Shown here: positions 7,868 through 15,690 of the stretch, piece by piece
Layout: every line of letters begins with the position of its first letter
Numbering within the stretch: the stretch's first letter is position 1
Source: Devosia ginsengisoli
GTDB lineage: Bacteria > Pseudomonadota > Alphaproteobacteria > Rhizobiales > Devosiaceae
Reading direction: 5' to 3'
Length of the DNA: 64,000 bases
Assembly (NCBI RefSeq): GCF_007859655.1
Contig: NZ_CP042304.1
Coordinates: 434,001-498,000 of the forward strand
Position numbers and translations under genes: made by a program
The notes under the pieces: model-generated
The model's input: only the letters and a program-made list of their open reading frames with translations
The model's database searches: none
What the model was told of the DNA's origin: nothing

Positions 7868-8497
7868 ATGAACGAACTGAGCATTCTCGACTATCTGCTG
7901 ATCGCATTCTCCATCGCCGTGTCCTGGCGCGTCTATACCAATGTCCACCCGCCGGCCGCCGAAGCCGATCCGCTGGCGCCCCAGCCCGCGCCGTCCTCCG
8001 GCGCCAGCCCGGCGGTCCATACGCCAGGCCCCGATGGCGACACCCCGCTTGCCGTCATCCTCAAACGCATCGCCACCGCCTGTCGCTATGACAGCATCGA
8101 CACTTTCCTCGATGGCGCCCGCCGCGCCTATGAAATGATCGTCGGCGCCTTCGCCGCCGGCAATATGGAGCCCTGCGCCGACCTGCTGTCTCCGGCCCTG
8201 CGCGAGAGTTTCGCCAATACGCTTGCCGAGCGCGCCGCGCGGGGCGAAACTGCCGAAACCATGTTCATCGGCTTTCGCAGCGTGACCATAGAAAATGCCG
8301 GGCGCGATCAGGGCTATGCCTGGATCGACGTGCGCTTTGTCGCCGAACTGGTCTCCGTCACCCGCGACCGGGAGGGCAGGGTCATATCCGGCAGCCCCGA
8401 CCGGGTGGCCGTCACGTCCGAAGTCTGGACCTTCGAGCGCGACTTGAAAGCCGGCCAGCCCGGCTGGCTCCTGGTGGCGACCGACGACGATGCGTGA
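7868..8497 (+). CDS. TIM44-like domain protein with N-terminal membrane anchor
   Basis: A 209-residue protein with one N-terminal transmembrane segment ([18 protein letters not shown], residues 5-22) followed by a low-complexity Pro/Ala linker (about 27-60). A TIM44/Tim21-like domain fills the rest: the conserved [20 protein letters not shown] helix, a hinge [10 protein letters not shown], then strands with [16 protein letters not shown] and a terminal [10 protein letters not shown]...[12 protein letters not shown]. Alphaproteobacterial homologues are ancestral to mitochondrial TIM44; their function is not firmly established, with membrane-protein handling proposed. AAGGAAG precedes the ATG. 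It overlaps the DUF488 gene by 8 bp, so the two are probably co-transcribed. Confidence 0.85.
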   Translation: MNELSILDYLLIAFSIAVSWRVYTNVHPPAAEADPLAPQPAPSSGASPAVHTPGPDGDTPLAVILKRIATACRYDSIDTFLDGARRAYEMIVGAFAAGNMEPCADLLSPALRESFANTLAERAARGETAETMFIGFRSVTIENAGRDQGYAWIDVRFVAELVSVTRDREGRVISGSPDRVAVTSEVWTFERDLKAGQPGWLLVATDDDA

Positions 8498-8856
8498 CGC
8501 CCCGCCGCATTTTGCCGTCAAGCGGATCTACGAGCCCCCGGCCGCCGATGACGGCAAGCGCGTGCTGGTCGACCGGCTCTGGCCCCGCGGCGTGAGCAAG
8601 GACGAAGCCGAGCTCGATCTGTGGCTCAAGGCGGTGGCGCCCAGCCCGGCTCTGCGCAAATGGTTCGGCCACGATCCCGCCAATTGGGACGAATTCACCC
8701 ATCGCTATCGCACCGAACTCTCCGGTAATACCGAGGCGGTGGATCGAGCTGCGCCACATGCATGGCAAGGTGACGCTGCTCTACGCCGCCCATGACGAGC
8801 AGCACAATCACGCTCTGGTGCTGCTCGATTTCCTGCAGTCGTCGCGAAAGGCCTGA
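8490..8856 (+). pseudogene. DUF488 family gene, frameshifted near its 3' end
   Basis: The frame from 8490 reads a typical DUF488 start ([20 protein letters not shown], then [20 protein letters not shown] and [20 protein letters not shown]). After ...NTEAVD the frame goes off at about 8745. One frame over, translation resumes with [20 protein letters not shown] and then NHALVLLDFLQSSRKA, the expected family ending, stopping at 8854-8856. Removing one base (the C at 8745) restores a 121-residue protein, the normal length. It is either a recent single-base insertion or an assembly error. DUF488 function is unknown. The gene lies between the TIM44-like gene and nitronate monooxygenase. Confidence 0.8.
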
Positions 8857-8857
8857 C

Positions 8858-10303
8858 ATGACGCTGCCCGACAGCTCGGCCTGCCACCTGCTGGGGAGCA
8901 AGCTCCCCCTCGTTCTGGCAGGCATGGGCGGCGTCGCCCGTTCCGACCTGGTCGCCGCCGTCACCGCATCAGGCGGCTTCGGCTTTCTCGGCATGGTGCG
9001 CGAGCCGCCGGAACTGATCGAACGCGAAGTCACCCGCCTGCGCGCACTGGGTCACAGCCGCTTCGGCGTGAACATCATTCCCGCCTCCACCGACCCGGCC
9101 TTGCTGGAGCGCCAGGTGTCCACCCTTATCGCGCTGGCCGTACCCGTGGTCTGCACCTTCTGGACCCTCGACCAGCAGGTGACGAGGCGCCTGCGCGATG
9201 CCGGCATCATGGTGGTGCATCAGGTCGGCTCGGTCGACGAAGCCATCGAGGCGGCGCGTTCAGGCGTCGAGATCGTCATCGCCCAGGGCCGCGAGGCCGG
9301 CGGCCACGTCCGCGGCACCCGCGCCATCCGCGACCTGCTCCCGGAAGTAGCCGACGCGGTCAAAATTCCGGTCCTCGCCGCTGGCGGCATGGCCACGGGG
9401 GCAGACCTCGTCACCGCCATGGCGCTCGGCGCGTCGGGCATCGTGCTGGGCACCGCCCTTATGGCCACCGAGGAATCCTTCGCCCACGCCTATCACAAGC
9501 AACGCCTGCTGGCGGCCGAGGCCGACGATACGGTGCTGACCAGCAGCTTCCATATCAACTGGCCGCCCAATGCCCCCACCCGCGTGCTCAAGAGCGCCGT
9601 CACCAGCGGCGCCCGCGGCGATCCCCATGCCTCCGAACGCCTGGTCATCGGCGACGAAGAGGGCCGCCCGATCTACCTCTTCAGCACCGATTCACCCCTC
9701 CGCTCCATGACCGGCGATTTCGGATCCATGGCCCTCTATGCCGGCACCGGCATCGGCTATATCACCGCGATCACCAGCGCCGCCGACCGGCTGGCGCAGA
9801 TCGTCGCCGAGGCCGAAACCCTGCTGGCCATCGCGCCCGGAACGGCCGAGACCGAACCGGTCGAGCTCGCCTCGTCCGTCTGCTATGCCGGCGAAATGAG
9901 CGGCGCCTATATGGGCGAGGCCGACCTGGCCGACGATCTGTCCCTGCTCGCCGCCCAGATGCGAGCCGCCTTGCGCGCCGCCCTGGCCCAGGGCATGGAT
10001 CCGTCCGCCTCCAGCCAGCCGCCCTTTGCCGCAAAAGCCGCGACACTGGCCAGCTGGGCCCTGCAGATGCGCCGCCTCGCGACCAATGAAAGCCAGGGCG
10101 CAGCCCTACCGCCGCATCCCGTCGTATCGGCCAGGCTCCCCGCCCAGGCGCTCATCCTGCAGTCCCTCGGTAGCCTGATCCCCAGCATTTCCCGCCCCGC
10201 TCTGCGCGACCAACTGGTGCAACTGCGCCTGTTCCTCGAAGGGCAGGGGCCTGCACCTTCTTCTCTAGCCAGCAGCAGGGGCTCAGCTCACCCTCCCCCT
10301 TGA
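8858..10303 (+). CDS. Nitronate monooxygenase-like FMN flavoprotein
   Basis: 481 residues. The first 330 or so form the class I nitronate monooxygenase (2-nitropropane dioxygenase) FMN barrel: LPLVLAGMGGVARSDLVAAV at the start, GVNIIP, IAQGREAGGHVRG with the catalytic-region His, then PVLAAGGMATGADLVTAMAL and GASGIVLGTALMAT for FMN phosphate. Such enzymes oxidise nitroalkanes or related nitronates such as propionate 3-nitronate. A further helical C-terminal region of about 120 residues (from EMSGAYMGEADLADDL) is an unusual extension. The last few codons and stop fall in the following intergenic repeat. The ATG at 8858 follows the DUF488 stop by one base. Confidence 0.82.
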   Translation: MTLPDSSACHLLGSKLPLVLAGMGGVARSDLVAAVTASGGFGFLGMVREPPELIEREVTRLRALGHSRFGVNIIPASTDPALLERQVSTLIALAVPVVCTFWTLDQQVTRRLRDAGIMVVHQVGSVDEAIEAARSGVEIVIAQGREAGGHVRGTRAIRDLLPEVADAVKIPVLAAGGMATGADLVTAMALGASGIVLGTALMATEESFAHAYHKQRLLAAEADDTVLTSSFHINWPPNAPTRVLKSAVTSGARGDPHASERLVIGDEEGRPIYLFSTDSPLRSMTGDFGSMALYAGTGIGYITAITSAADRLAQIVAEAETLLAIAPGTAETEPVELASSVCYAGEMSGAYMGEADLADDLSLLAAQMRAALRAALAQGMDPSASSQPPFAAKAATLASWALQMRRLATNESQGAALPPHPVVSARLPAQALILQSLGSLIPSISRPALRDQLVQLRLFLEGQGPAPSSLASSRGSAHPPP

Positions 10304-10522
10304 GGGGAGGGTAGCGCCGCTCGGCCCGAAGGGCCGTAAGCAGAGCTAGGGAGGGGGGTGTCGGCGCTTCAGCAAAATTCGTGGAAGCCTCGACACCCCC
10401 ACCCTCATTCCCTCCCCACAAGGGGGAGGGAAGCCCGTCCAGTGCAAGGGCAATATTGGATCACTGACCTCGCCCATGCGTCTCCCTCCCCCTTGTGGGG
10501 AGGGATCAAGGGTGGGGGTGGG
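10288..10522. repeat. Composite intergenic repeat with CCCTCCCC hairpins
   Basis: Inverted modules built from CACCCTCCCCCTTGAGGGGA, CCCTCCCCACAAGGGGGAGGG and its mirror copy, separated by unique spacers. Each can fold into a GC-rich hairpin. The element fills almost the whole gap between nitronate monooxygenase and the convergent LysR gene and may terminate both. It differs in sequence from the RIME-like copies elsewhere in the window. Confidence 0.75.
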
Positions 10523-10561
10523 CCATACGCATCGGGCTATCGGGGAAAGGTCGGCCAGCGA

Positions 10562-11404
10562 TTACACCGCGCTCGACCGAAACCCTCGCCGCATCCGATC
10601 GATCAGCCCCGTCTCGGCGCGGCTCGAATAGACCATATGCACCGAATAGGAAAATTCAGGCGCATCCGCCACCCGATGCAGTCGCCCGCTTTCGAGAAAA
10701 GGCTGCACCGCGCTCAGCCGGAAATAGCCCGCGCCACCCACCCGCGTCAGGTAGAGCAGGGCCAGCGGACCATGCGAGATCAGCACGCCGGGGCTGGAGA
10801 TTTCCGGGAAAGCCGCTTGGTGGCTGGCCTGGAACGACGCCCCCCAATCGATCTGCACATAATCCTCTGGCGGCCCGCGCTCGCCATCGGCGCTGGTGGT
10901 CACCATGACCAGCTTTTCCTCGGTCAGTAGCTCCACCACGCTATTGCCGCCCTGCGGCGGCGGATCATACAGCACCGCCATGTCCAGCGCCCCGCTATGT
11001 ACCGCCTCCAGCAATCGCGACGGCGTATCCACCTCGGCCCGCAGCGCGATATCGGGCGCTTCATGCTTCATCCACACCAGCCAGTCGGCCAGGATCGGGT
11101 TCCACAGGCTGATTTCCGCGCCGACACTGGCAATGTCGACCCGCCCCTGTGGCAGCCCCACCTGTTGCCGCGCCCGGTCCCACACCTGCACCAGCGTCGT
11201 CGCATGGCGCACGAAGCGCTCGCCGGCCGGCGTCAGCCGCGCGCCGGATTTGTTGCGGATGAAAAGCCGTCGCCCAAGCTGGTCTTCCAGCGCATGAACC
11301 CGCGCACTGACCGCGGTTTGCGTTACGTTCAAACGCCCCGCCGCCGCAACAAAACTGCCCGTCTCGGCAATTTCGAGAAACGTCTTTGCTAAAGCGATGT
11401 CCAT
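10562..11404 (-). CDS. LysR-family transcriptional regulator
   Basis: A 280-residue LTTR. The winged helix-turn-helix is at the N-terminus (MDIALAKTFLEIAETGSFVA, then LNVTQTAVSARVHALEDQLG and RRLFIRNKSGARLTPAGERF). A linker helix leads to a substrate-binding domain starting near VDIASVGAEI. The ATG at 11404 gives the standard LTTR N-terminus; an ATG at 11446 adds 14 residues that are poorly LTTR-like. It is divergent from metY, 186 bp away, so LTTR convention makes metY a possible target, but its effector and regulon cannot be read here. Confidence 0.85.
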   Translation of the reverse strand: MDIALAKTFLEIAETGSFVAAAGRLNVTQTAVSARVHALEDQLGRRLFIRNKSGARLTPAGERFVRHATTLVQVWDRARQQVGLPQGRVDIASVGAEISLWNPILADWLVWMKHEAPDIALRAEVDTPSRLLEAVHSGALDMAVLYDPPPQGGNSVVELLTEEKLVMVTTSADGERGPPEDYVQIDWGASFQASHQAAFPEISSPGVLISHGPLALLYLTRVGGAGYFRLSAVQPFLESGRLHRVADAPEFSYSVHMVYSSRAETGLIDRMRRGFRSSAV

Positions 11405-11590
11405 CCTAGATAAACCAGCTTTTTTGTTTTCATCAGACAATATCATTCATTTGACTGCTATAATTCCGGCTGTCAACACTCCGGTCGAATCCCGGAACCC
11501 TGCGACGGTCGCGCGCTTGGCCTGCGGCCGATAGTGGGTATTGTGCATTGCAGTTGGGGCCGGTCACCGGTCCGACAGAGGAGAATATTT

Positions 11591-12862
11591 ATGAAGCTCG
11601 AAACGCTGGCGCTGCATCACGGCTATACGCCGGACCCGACGACCAAGTCGGCGGCAGTGCCGATCTACCAGACCACCTCGTTCACCTTCGATGATACCCA
11701 GCATGGCGCCGACCTGTTCAATCTGGCGGTCCCCGGCAACATCTATACCCGCATCATGAACCCCACCACCGACGTGCTGGAAAAGCGCGTGGCGGAAATG
11801 GAAGGCGGCATTGGCGGGCTGGCGGTGGCTTCGGGCATGTCGGCCATCACCTATGCCATCCAGGCCATAACCGGTGCAGGGGAGAACATCGTCGCCACCA
11901 GCCAGCTCTATGGCGGCACCTATAACCTGTTCATGCACAGCTTCCCCCGCCAGGGCATCGAAGTGCGCATGGCCGCCGGCGACGATTTCGCCGCCATCGA
12001 GGCCGCCATCGACGACAAGACCCGCGCGGTCTTCTGCGAATCCATCGGCAATCCGGCCGGCAATGTGGTCGATATCGAGCGCCTGGCGCAGATCGCCCAC
12101 AAGCATGGCGTGCCGCTGATCGTCGATAACACCGTGGCGACGCCCTATCTCTGCCGCCCCTTCGATTTCGGCGCCGATATCGTCGTGCATGCCCTGACCA
12201 AATATATCGGCGGTCACGGCAATTCCATCGGCGGCATCATCATCGATAGCGGCAAGTTCGACTGGAAGGCCAACAAGGATCGCTTCGCGGTGCTCAACGA
12301 GCCCGATCCGTCCTATCACGGCGTCGTCTATACCGAGGCTCTGGGGCCGGCCGCCTATATCGGCCGTTGCCGCGTCGTGCCCCTGCGCAATACCGGCGCG
12401 GCCCTCTCGCCGCACAGTGCCTTCCTGTTCCTCATGGGCCTCGAAACCCTGGGCCTGCGCATGGACCGCCATTGCGAAAATTCGCTCAAGGTGGCTGAAT
12501 TCCTTTCGAACCATCCCAAGGTGAGCTGGGTCAATTACGGGGCTCTGCCCGGTAACAAATACAATGCCGTCGCCAAAAAGATCACCAAGGGCAAGGCCTC
12601 CGGCATTGTCAGCTTCGGTATCAAGGGCGGGCAGGAAGCCGGCGGCAAGTTCATCGATGCCCTCAACATGATCCTGCGGCTGGTCAATATCGGCGACGCC
12701 AAGTCGCTGGCCTGCCATCCGGCCTCCACCACCCACCGCCAGCTCAATGCCGAGGAACTGGCCCGCGCCGGCGTCTCCGAAGATCTGGTGCGCCTCTCCA
12801 TCGGCATCGAGCATATCGACGACATCATCGCCGATCTCGAACAGGCCCTCGCCAAGGCCTGA
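11591..12862 (+). CDS. metY: O-acetylhomoserine sulfhydrylase (aminocarboxypropyltransferase)
   Basis: A 423-residue PLP enzyme of the Cys/Met metabolism family. It makes homocysteine from O-acetylhomoserine and sulfide (or methionine from methanethiol). Hallmarks are [68 protein letters not shown], and [10 protein letters not shown] carrying the PLP lysine near residue 204. The family's large insertion ([20 protein letters not shown]) separates MetY from shorter MetB/MetZ. The start is supported by GAGGAG 7 nt upstream. A terminator follows. Confidence 0.92.
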   Translation: MKLETLALHHGYTPDPTTKSAAVPIYQTTSFTFDDTQHGADLFNLAVPGNIYTRIMNPTTDVLEKRVAEMEGGIGGLAVASGMSAITYAIQAITGAGENIVATSQLYGGTYNLFMHSFPRQGIEVRMAAGDDFAAIEAAIDDKTRAVFCESIGNPAGNVVDIERLAQIAHKHGVPLIVDNTVATPYLCRPFDFGADIVVHALTKYIGGHGNSIGGIIIDSGKFDWKANKDRFAVLNEPDPSYHGVVYTEALGPAAYIGRCRVVPLRNTGAALSPHSAFLFLMGLETLGLRMDRHCENSLKVAEFLSNHPKVSWVNYGALPGNKYNAVAKKITKGKASGIVSFGIKGGQEAGGKFIDALNMILRLVNIGDAKSLACHPASTTHRQLNAEELARAGVSEDLVRLSIGIEHIDDIIADLEQALAKA

Positions 12863-12871
12863 CCCATAAGG

Positions 12872-12897
12872 AAAGGCGGCTCGTGCGGGCCGCCTTT
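12872..12897 (+). terminator. Rho-independent-like terminator after metY
   Basis: AAAGGCGGC (12872-12880) pairs perfectly with GCCGCCTTT (12889-12897) around an 8-nt loop. It starts 10 bp after the metY stop. The T-run is short, with the stem's own TTT supplying it. Confidence 0.75.
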
Positions 12898-13176
12898 CGC
12901 CTCGACATCTGGGACCTGGTTTGACTTCCAGTGCCCCACGGGCATAATGCGCCCATGCAATCTCTTCTGCGCCTTTGCAGCCATAGTTTCCGGGCGAGCT
13001 TCATCGCAAGCCGCTAGCCTGGTCTGGTTACCTGCCACCGGCAAGAACCAGCCCAGGGCCCTATCACCTTTCCCCAAGACCTGACGTGCCCCGCCTGCGC
13101 TTGCCGCCGGCTGACGCCACGCGCCCGGCTTTGCCGCGCGTGCCGCGATGGGCCGTCGCACGATAAGGCAACACAC
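12898..13176. other. Intergenic leader with no recognised gene
   Basis: About 280 bp between the metY terminator and the 39-residue gene. I see no convincing coding frame; a minus-strand open frame here is a GC shadow running into metY antisense. Small GC-rich inverted repeats occur around 13090-13150, and a structured leader or small RNA is possible but unsupported. AAGG lies 8 nt before the following ATG. Confidence 0.4.
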
Positions 13177-13296
13177 ATGGCCAAGCGTAATGGCAATCGC
13201 GAAATGAAAAAACCCAAGCAGATCAAGGACAAATCGTCAGCCGTCAATTCGGTGTCCGAGCTCGCCGGCAAGCGGGCGCCAGCGGGCCGAAAATGA
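13177..13296 (+). CDS. Small basic conserved-type protein, 39 aa
   Basis: MAKRNGNREMKKPKQIKDKS begins a 39-residue, very basic peptide ending KRAPAGRK. AAGG sits 8 nt before the ATG, and the stop overlaps the Nudix start in an ATGA, so the two are translationally coupled. The N-R-E-x-K-K-P-K pattern resembles short uncharacterised proteins widespread in Hyphomicrobiales (from memory). The charge suggests RNA or DNA binding, or ribosome association, but no function is known. It is easily missed because of its size. Confidence 0.65.
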   Translation: MAKRNGNREMKKPKQIKDKSSAVNSVSELAGKRAPAGRK

Positions 13297-13751
13297 CCAC
13301 TCGGCACCAGGCCGAACCGACCACCGCCGCCGAAACCTCGGCGCGGCAGGTCGCGGCCCTGGTCTGGCGGCAGGCCGGCAGCGGCATCGAAGTCCTGCTG
13401 GTCACCTCGCGCATCAGCGGCCATTGGCTGTTGCCGAAAGGCTGGCATATCGAGGGCAAGACGCCGGCTGACTCGGCCTTGCAGGAGGCATTCGAGGAAG
13501 CCGGCGTCCAGGGCGAATCCGGCACCGAGCCGATCGGCGCCTTCGATTATCGCAAGATCCGCAAGCAGGGCGACGCCCTCGATTGCACGGTCGACGTCTT
13601 CGCCGTCCGGCTGCGCCGCCTGCTGGGCGACTGGCCCGAAAAGCCCCAGCGCCGCCGCGCCTGGTTCACCCTCGCCGAAGCTGCCGCCCGCGTAACCGAA
13701 CCCGACCTCGGCCGCTTCCTGCAGCAATGCTCGCTCGCGGGCCTGTCCTGA
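13293..13751 (+). CDS. Nudix hydrolase
   Basis: A 152-residue single-domain Nudix protein. The Nudix helix is G-WHIEG-K-TPADSAL-QEAFEEAGV around residues 49-71. The EE pair that binds metal is intact, while the first conserved Glu is Lys and the Arg of RE is Gln. The KGW[x]IEGK form is typical of the diphosphoinositol/diadenosine polyphosphate-like Nudix group in alphaproteobacteria, so a housecleaning role on such polyphosphates is likely; the exact substrate is unknown. Translation is coupled to the 39-residue gene through an ATGA overlap. Confidence 0.85.
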   Translation: MTTRHQAEPTTAAETSARQVAALVWRQAGSGIEVLLVTSRISGHWLLPKGWHIEGKTPADSALQEAFEEAGVQGESGTEPIGAFDYRKIRKQGDALDCTVDVFAVRLRRLLGDWPEKPQRRRAWFTLAEAAARVTEPDLGRFLQQCSLAGLS

Positions 13752-13758
13752 CGCCGGC

Positions 13759-13906
13759 CCCCCTCTCCCCTCGTGGAGAGGGGGGAAATCCGCGTCCAGC
13801 GGATTTCCGGGTGAGGGGGCTGCGCTCACCCATGCTTCACGGCCAGCGGATAGCTCGCCCCCTCATCCGCCCTTCGGGCACCTTCTCCCACGAGGGGAGA
13901 AGGTGA
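13759..13906. repeat. RIME-like palindromic repeat, copy 1
   Basis: CCCCTCTCCCCTCGTGGAGA starts the left hairpin, followed by an AAATCCGCG...CGGATTTCC stem and GGGTGAGGGGG. A 50-bp spacer leads to CCCTCATCCGCCCTTCGGGC and a CACCTTCTCCCACGAGGGGA hairpin. Copies lie near 31150, 41162, 43262 (reverse, partial) and 57765. The architecture of two large palindromes resembles rhizobial RIME elements. Confidence 0.85.
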
Positions 13907-14005
13907 AAGCCCCGGCGACAGCACCACCCGGGAACCTTTCCCGCCCCACACCATCCAATGGTTCAGAACAGCGGCACAGGCCGCCGTCGAACCAGGAGAT
14001 GCCAA

Positions 14006-14428
14006 GTGAAAGTCCTCGCCCTTGCCACTGCTGCCCTCATGCTGGGCGCGCTGCCGGCGCTGGCCCATGATGTGCCGGCCGATATCGCCAAGGCCCCGCC
14101 CGCGGGCAGTTTCGCCGCCGTCAGTGGCCTGGTCCCGCTGCCCGATTTCCTGCCCGGCATGGGCCAGCTCTTCGTCGATCCGGCCACCCTGCCGGCCGGC
14201 CCGTTCCTGGCCTATGACCACGATGGCGCCCTGGTCAGCACCATCTACATGCTGCCCATGAAGGACCTCAATCCCGACAACCGCTTCGAAGACCTCGCGG
14301 CGCCCGGCGGCAATGTCGACCACGTCGATGTCTACTACAATGCCGGCCATCCCGGCGTCGAAGAGCCCCATATCCATGTCGTGCTCTGGCATGTGCCGGT
14401 CGCCGACGAAGCCCGGGTGGCGCAGTGA
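14006..14428 (+). CDS. Secreted protein of unknown function in a cupredoxin/ECF operon
   Basis: 140 residues from a GTG start, chosen because AGGAG lies 7 nt upstream and a clean signal peptide follows (VKVLALATAALMLGALPALA, cleavage after ALA-HD). The mature part has FLAYDHDGALVSTIYMLPMK and HVDVYYNAGHPGVEEPHIHV, a His-rich end suggesting metal contact. It may belong to the DUF5602/TTHB210-like group, but I am not certain. It is translationally coupled to the cupredoxin (TGATG), with an ECF sigma factor next, so it is likely periplasmic and part of a metal or oxidant response. Confidence 0.7.
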   Translation: MKVLALATAALMLGALPALAHDVPADIAKAPPAGSFAAVSGLVPLPDFLPGMGQLFVDPATLPAGPFLAYDHDGALVSTIYMLPMKDLNPDNRFEDLAAPGGNVDHVDVYYNAGHPGVEEPHIHVVLWHVPVADEARVAQ

Positions 14429-14955
14429 TGCTCACGCGTCGCAACATCTTGCAGGTCGGCGGGGTCACCCTCGCCGCCTTTGCCGTCCGCCCTCTCGTCG
14501 CGCTGGGCGCCGATACCATCGATCTGGCCATGACCGGCCGGCCCGACGGCTCCGATGTCTGGTTCGACCCCATCGGCATCCATATCCAGCCCGGCCAGAC
14601 CATTCGCTGGACCAATCAGGATGCGGGCAATGCCCATACCGCGACCGCCTATCACCCGTCGATCTTCGACCGCCCGCAACGCATCCCCGATGGCGCCGAA
14701 CCTTGGGATTCGGACTATCTCCTGCCCGGCGAGACGTTCTCGGTGACGCTGATCGTGCCGGGGGTCTATGATTATTACTGCCTGCCGCATGAGCATGCGG
14801 GCATGGTCGGCCGCATCGTGGTGGGCGACGCGCCAGCGGCGGATTATCCCGCTACGGTGACGGATGCCGCCCTCACCGCTCTGCCGGATGTCGCCCTGGC
14901 CAATTTCCCCGCCATTGCCGATATCCTGGCTGGTGGCACGATACGGCACGAATGA
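14428..14955 (+). CDS. Tat-exported cupredoxin (plastocyanin/azurin-like)
   Basis: 175 residues. The N-terminus has a twin-arginine motif (LTRRNILQVGGVTLAAFAV), so the protein should be exported folded. The cupredoxin fold shows a type 1 copper set: His in GNAHTATAYHP, then Cys, His and Met in DYYCLPHEHAGMVG. Expected role: periplasmic electron carrier or copper-binding protein. About 40 C-terminal residues after the fold (GDAPAADYPATVTDAALTAL) form an extra tail. The ATG at 14428 overlaps the stop of the preceding gene. The following ECF sigma gene may control the cluster. Confidence 0.87.
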   Translation: MLTRRNILQVGGVTLAAFAVRPLVALGADTIDLAMTGRPDGSDVWFDPIGIHIQPGQTIRWTNQDAGNAHTATAYHPSIFDRPQRIPDGAEPWDSDYLLPGETFSVTLIVPGVYDYYCLPHEHAGMVGRIVVGDAPAADYPATVTDAALTALPDVALANFPAIADILAGGTIRHE

Positions 14956-14968
14956 GGTTATGGGCGTC

Positions 14969-15685
14969 ATGGATATGATCGCGACCGAACAGGCCACGGC
15001 CGAAAGCGAAACCGCCCTTGTCGCGCAGGCGCGGCAGGGCAGCGAAACCGCCATCCGCCGCCTCATCAAGGCCAATAACCAGCGCCTGTTCCGCGTGGCG
15101 CGCGGCGTGTTGCGCAATGATGCCGAAGCCGAGGATGTGGTCCAGGCCACCTATGTGAAGGCCTTCACCCATCTCGATACCTTCCGCGAAGAGGCCCGCT
15201 TCACCACCTGGCTCACCCGCATCGCCCTCAACGATGCCCTGGGCCGCATGCGCAAGCGCCGCACCACCACGGACCTCACGGCGCTCGACGCCGCCGCCCA
15301 GACCGATACCGGCCTTGCCGCCCTGTTTCCGATCTCCCTTGTGCCCCTTCCCGCCGATAGCGAGGCTGACCGAACCGAAATGCGCAAATTGCTCGAACAC
15401 GCCATTGACGAGCTACCCGAAGCCTTCCGGCTCGTCTTCATCCTCCGCGATATCGAAGGCCTGTCGGCCGCCGAGGCCGCCAGCCAACTCGCCATCAAGC
15501 CGGAAACGGTCAAGACCCGCCTGCATCGGGCTCGCCAATTGCTGCGCGCCACCATCGAACAGCGCATTGCCGGCTCCTTCGCCGACGTCTTCCCCTTCGA
15601 CGGCGCTCGTTGCGACAACATGGCCGACCGCGTCATCGCAACCCTGTCATCCCGTGGCGGCCTTGGTCGCGCGCCGGTCGTATAG
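14969..15685 (+). CDS. ECF-type RNA polymerase sigma factor
   Basis: About 238 residues. Region 2 is LFRVARGVLRNDAEAEDVVQ followed by ATYVKAFTHLDTFREEARFT and the -10-recognition helix TWLTRIALNDALGRMRKRR. Region 4 is LPEAFRLVFILRDIEGLSAA and LAIKPETVKTRLHRARQLLR. A C-terminal tail contains a Cys (DGARCDNMADRV). No anti-sigma gene lies next to it, so activity may be controlled by expression or by the tail. ATGs at 14960, 14969 and 14975 are all possible; GAGG lies just upstream of the first. It forms an operon with the secreted protein and the cupredoxin. Confidence 0.85.
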   Translation: MDMIATEQATAESETALVAQARQGSETAIRRLIKANNQRLFRVARGVLRNDAEAEDVVQATYVKAFTHLDTFREEARFTTWLTRIALNDALGRMRKRRTTTDLTALDAAAQTDTGLAALFPISLVPLPADSEADRTEMRKLLEHAIDELPEAFRLVFILRDIEGLSAAEAASQLAIKPETVKTRLHRARQLLRATIEQRIAGSFADVFPFDGARCDNMADRVIATLSSRGGLGRAPVV

Positions 15686-15690
15686 TATAG

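Noticed and set aside
11405..11590. SAM-type riboswitch upstream of metY
   Set aside because: SAM-II is common before met genes in alphaproteobacteria, but its conserved pseudoknot elements are not visible. Only a short CCGGT-C-ACCGG stem near the ribosome site is present.
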